Shown: piece by piece, positions 62,026 to 64,000 of the stretch | Layout: each line of letters starts with the position of its first letter | Position numbering within the stretch: position 1 is the first letter of the stretch | Assembly (NCBI GenBank): GCA_021201235.1 | Contig: JAJQFI010000016.1 | Coordinates: forward strand, 62,001-126,000 | From: Oscillospiraceae bacterium | GTDB lineage: Bacteria > Bacillota > Clostridia > Oscillospirales > Ruminococcaceae | Length of the DNA stretch: 64,000 nt | Direction of reading: 5' to 3' | The notes under the pieces: model-generated | What the model was told of the DNA's origin: nothing | Database searches by the model: none | The model's input: the letters and a program-made list of their open reading frames with translations, nothing else | Made by a program: the position numbers and the translations under genes

Positions 62026-62066
62026 AGAAAAATGCACAGCACTTGTCGCCAAGCACTGTGCATTAT
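62026..62066 (-). terminator. Terminator of pnp
   Basis: Minus strand: AATGCACAG/CTGTGCATT stem with internal extra pairing followed by TTTTTC. Confidence 0.85.
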
Positions 62067-62073
62067 TTTAATA

Positions 62074-64000
62074 TCAGTCTTTCTTCTGAGCTCTCTTTGC
62101 GGCGAGGTCGATAAGTGCGTCCTTGCGGCTGAGGTTCAGTCTGCCCTGATCGTCGATTTCGATAACCTTGACGAGGATTTCATCGCCGATGGAAACAACG
62201 TCCTCGACCTTGTTTACTCTCTGCATATCAAGCTTGGAGATGTGAACAAGACCGTCCTTGCCGGGAGCAATCTCGACAAATGCGCCGAAGTTCATAATTC
62301 TTACAACCTTGCCCTTGTAGATAGAGCCGATTTCGGGGTCGAAGGCAATGGTATTGATGACGGAGATAGCCGCCTTTGCCTTGTCAAGGTCGAGACCGGA
62401 GACGAATACGTTGCCGTCGTCGTTGATATCAATCTTGACGTCGTAATCGGCGGAAATCTTCTGGATGACCTTTCCGCCGGAGCCGATGACTTCACAAATC
62501 TTGTCAACGGGAACCTTGGTGGTGAGCATCTTGGGAGCATACTTCGAAACCTGAGGTCTCGGAGCGTCGATAGCCTTTGCCATAATCTCATCAAGGATAT
62601 AGTCTCTTGCCTTGTGAGTCTTAGCGAATGCTTCCTCGATAATCTCGTAAGTAAGACCGTCAACCTTGATATCTACCTGAATAGCGGTTATACCCTTGTG
62701 GGTTCCGCCAACCTTGAAGTCCATATCGCCGAAGAAGTCCTCAAGACCCTGAATGTCCACCATAGTAGCGAATGAGCCGTCTTCCTTGGTGATAAGACCA
62801 CAGGAGATACCGGCTACGGGAGCCTTTATCGGAACACCGGCATCCATAAGTGCCAGAGTAGAGCCGCAGATGGAACCCTGGGAAGTGGAGCCGTTGGAGG
62901 AAAGAACCTCGGAAACAACTCTTATGGCATACGGGAATTCCTCAACGGAAGGAAGAACCGGAACGAGAGCCTTTTCAGCCAGAGCACCGTGACCGATTTC
63001 ACGACGTCCGGGTCCACGGGAAGCCTTGGTCTCGCCTACCGAGTAGGACGGGAAGTTGTACTGGTGCATATATCTCTTCTCGGTCTCTTCGTCAAGCCCG
63101 TCAAGTTTCTGGCACTCGCTTACGGGAGCCAGAGTTGCGATTGAGAGAACCTGAGTCTGCCCACGGGTGAAGAGTCCGGAGCCGTGAACTCTCGGGAGAA
63201 GACCAACCTCAGCCGCCAGAGGACGAATCTGGTCGAGGCTTCTTCCGTCGACACGCTTGCCCTCATAGAGCCAGTTGCGGACAATCTTCTTTTGGAGCTT
63301 ATAGATGCACTCGTCAATCATTGCAATCTGCTCGGGATACTGCTCGTCATACTTTTCGTGGATGGCATCCTTGATGGGCTGGAGTCTTGCTTCACGAACG
63401 TTCTTGTCGTCGGTGTCAAGAGCGACCTTTACGTCCTCAGCCGCCATCTCCTCGATAGCGTCAAAGAGGTCGTGGTCAACTTCCATGGACTCAAACTCGA
63501 ACTTCGGCTTGCCGATTTCAGCCTTGATTTCGTTGATGAACGCAACCATCTTCTGGATTTCCTTGTGTCCGGTCTTGATGGCGTTAAGCATAGTCTCGTC
63601 GTCGACCTCGTCGGCGCCGGCTTCAATCATAACGATTTTTTCCATGGTTCCGGCAACAGTGAGGTTAAGATGATTTCTTGAGCGCTGTTCAAGAGTCGGA
63701 TTGAGGACGATTTCTCCGTCAACAAGACCCACGCTGATACCTGCAATCGGTCCTGCCCACGGAATATCCGAGATGGAAAGAGCGATTGAGGTTGCGAGCA
63801 TGCCGGTGATTTCAGGCGAGCAATCGGGGTCAACCGACATAACGGTCATTACAACGGTTACGTCGTTACGCATGTCCTTCGGGAACAAAGGACGAATCGG
63901 GCGGTCAACCATTCTTGATGTAAGAATAGCCTTCTCGGAAGGCTTGCCTTCTCTCTTTGTGAAGGAGCCGGGGATTCTTCCTACCGAATAGAGCTTCTCC
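62074..64000 (-). CDS. pnp: Polyribonucleotide nucleotidyltransferase (PNPase), 5' end outside window
   Basis: About 641 residues of the C-terminal portion are present; the frame remains open to the window edge, so the start lies beyond. The first visible residues SVGRIPGSFTKREGKPSEKAI belong to the first RNase PH domain. An internal helical region and the second RNase PH core (VHGSGLFTRGQTQ, GPGRREIGHGALAEKALVPVLP, SNGSTSQGSICGSTLALMDAGVP, MDFKVGGT) follow, then a KH domain (IGSGGKVIQKI) and an S1 domain (GKVVRIMNFGAFVEIAPGKDGLVHIS). It degrades RNA 3' to 5' using phosphate. Confidence 0.97.
   Translation of the reverse strand, partial: EKLYSVGRIPGSFTKREGKPSEKAILTSRMVDRPIRPLFPKDMRNDVTVVMTVMSVDPDCSPEITGMLATSIALSISDIPWAGPIAGISVGLVDGEIVLNPTLEQRSRNHLNLTVAGTMEKIVMIEAGADEVDDETMLNAIKTGHKEIQKMVAFINEIKAEIGKPKFEFESMEVDHDLFDAIEEMAAEDVKVALDTDDKNVREARLQPIKDAIHEKYDEQYPEQIAMIDECIYKLQKKIVRNWLYEGKRVDGRSLDQIRPLAAEVGLLPRVHGSGLFTRGQTQVLSIATLAPVSECQKLDGLDEETEKRYMHQYNFPSYSVGETKASRGPGRREIGHGALAEKALVPVLPSVEEFPYAIRVVSEVLSSNGSTSQGSICGSTLALMDAGVPIKAPVAGISCGLITKEDGSFATMVDIQGLEDFFGDMDFKVGGTHKGITAIQVDIKVDGLTYEIIEEAFAKTHKARDYILDEIMAKAIDAPRPQVSKYAPKMLTTKVPVDKICEVIGSGGKVIQKISADYDVKIDINDDGNVFVSGLDLDKAKAAISVINTIAFDPEIGSIYKGKVVRIMNFGAFVEIAPGKDGLVHISKLDMQRVNKVEDVVSIGDEILVKVIEIDDQGRLNLSRKDALIDLAAKRAQKKD

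Noticed and set aside
1-64000. Alternative genetic code
   Set aside because: TGA, TAG and TAA all end intact genes in this window (for example sigF TGA, mfd TAG, apgM TAA), so no codon looks globally reassigned.

Overview
The window (64 kb, roughly half G+C) looks like one chromosomal contig of an anaerobic, spore-forming, carbohydrate-degrading member of the Clostridia, probably a gut or rumen Ruminococcaceae/Oscillospiraceae-type organism. The evidence is a spoIIAA-spoIIAB-sigF operon, an hrcA-grpE-dnaK-dnaJ operon with a perfect CIRCE operator, a valine T-box leader on valS, a TPP riboswitch on a vitamin-scavenging ECF transporter gene, 2-hydroxyacyl-CoA dehydratase-type activator proteins, and many glycoside hydrolases (GH27 twice, GH5, GH26, GH94/GT84, GH95) with a CE2 esterase. 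I saw no tRNA, rRNA, insertion sequence, prophage or CRISPR array. Most promoters I found are sigma-A type with 17-bp spacers.

Layout. 1-4 kb: 3' end of mfd and a fused ABC ATPase/permease. 4-5.5 kb: GH27 alpha-galactosidase translationally coupled to a small Cys-rich protein. 5.7-10.6 kb: heat-shock operon (reverse strand). 10.7-12.2 kb: forespore sigma-F operon. 12.2-18 kb: CPBP protease, valS, an ECF S component and coaX. 18-21 kb: FkbM methyltransferase, then thiN and thiT behind a TPP riboswitch. 21-25.6 kb: a three-gene double-cubane/2-hydroxyacyl-CoA dehydratase-like redox system followed by a D,D-carboxypeptidase. 25.6-32.5 kb: a very large GT84/GH94 cyclic beta-1,2-glucan synthase-like gene interrupted by an in-frame TGA exactly where a conserved Trp is expected. 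32.6-34.7 kb: apgM-like mutase and TraX-family membrane protein. 34.7-37 kb: GH5 lipoprotein and CE2 esterase. 37-42.5 kb: HAD phosphatase, two repeat-rich surface lipoproteins, a PAS protein, an aquaporin and a strongly structured RNA leader of unknown class. 42.5-47.3 kb: GH95-phosphohexomutase-GH26 operon. 47.4-52.2 kb: Fe-S aldo/keto reductase, a FliB-like methylase gene broken by an in-frame TAG, an acyl-CoA ligase and an E2-like acyltransferase. 52.4-64 kb: second GH27, FN3 secreted protein, queH-surE-MBL operon, a Ugp-type carbohydrate ABC transporter operon and the 3' part of pnp.

How the genes work together. The glycosidases, the Ugp-type transporter and the phosphohexomutase fit uptake and intracellular breakdown of galactosylated, fucosylated and mannan-type oligosaccharides, because most of the hydrolases lack signal peptides. 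ECF components for thiamine and probably pantothenate, next to their salvage kinases (ThiN, CoaX), indicate vitamin scavenging. The most unusual items are the structured leader RNA at 38,930-39,078, two independent single-codon nonsense interruptions in otherwise intact reading frames, the split double-cubane-like triad, and a tandem 14-bp repeat just downstream of a consensus promoter in front of the acyltransferase/acyl-CoA ligase operon.
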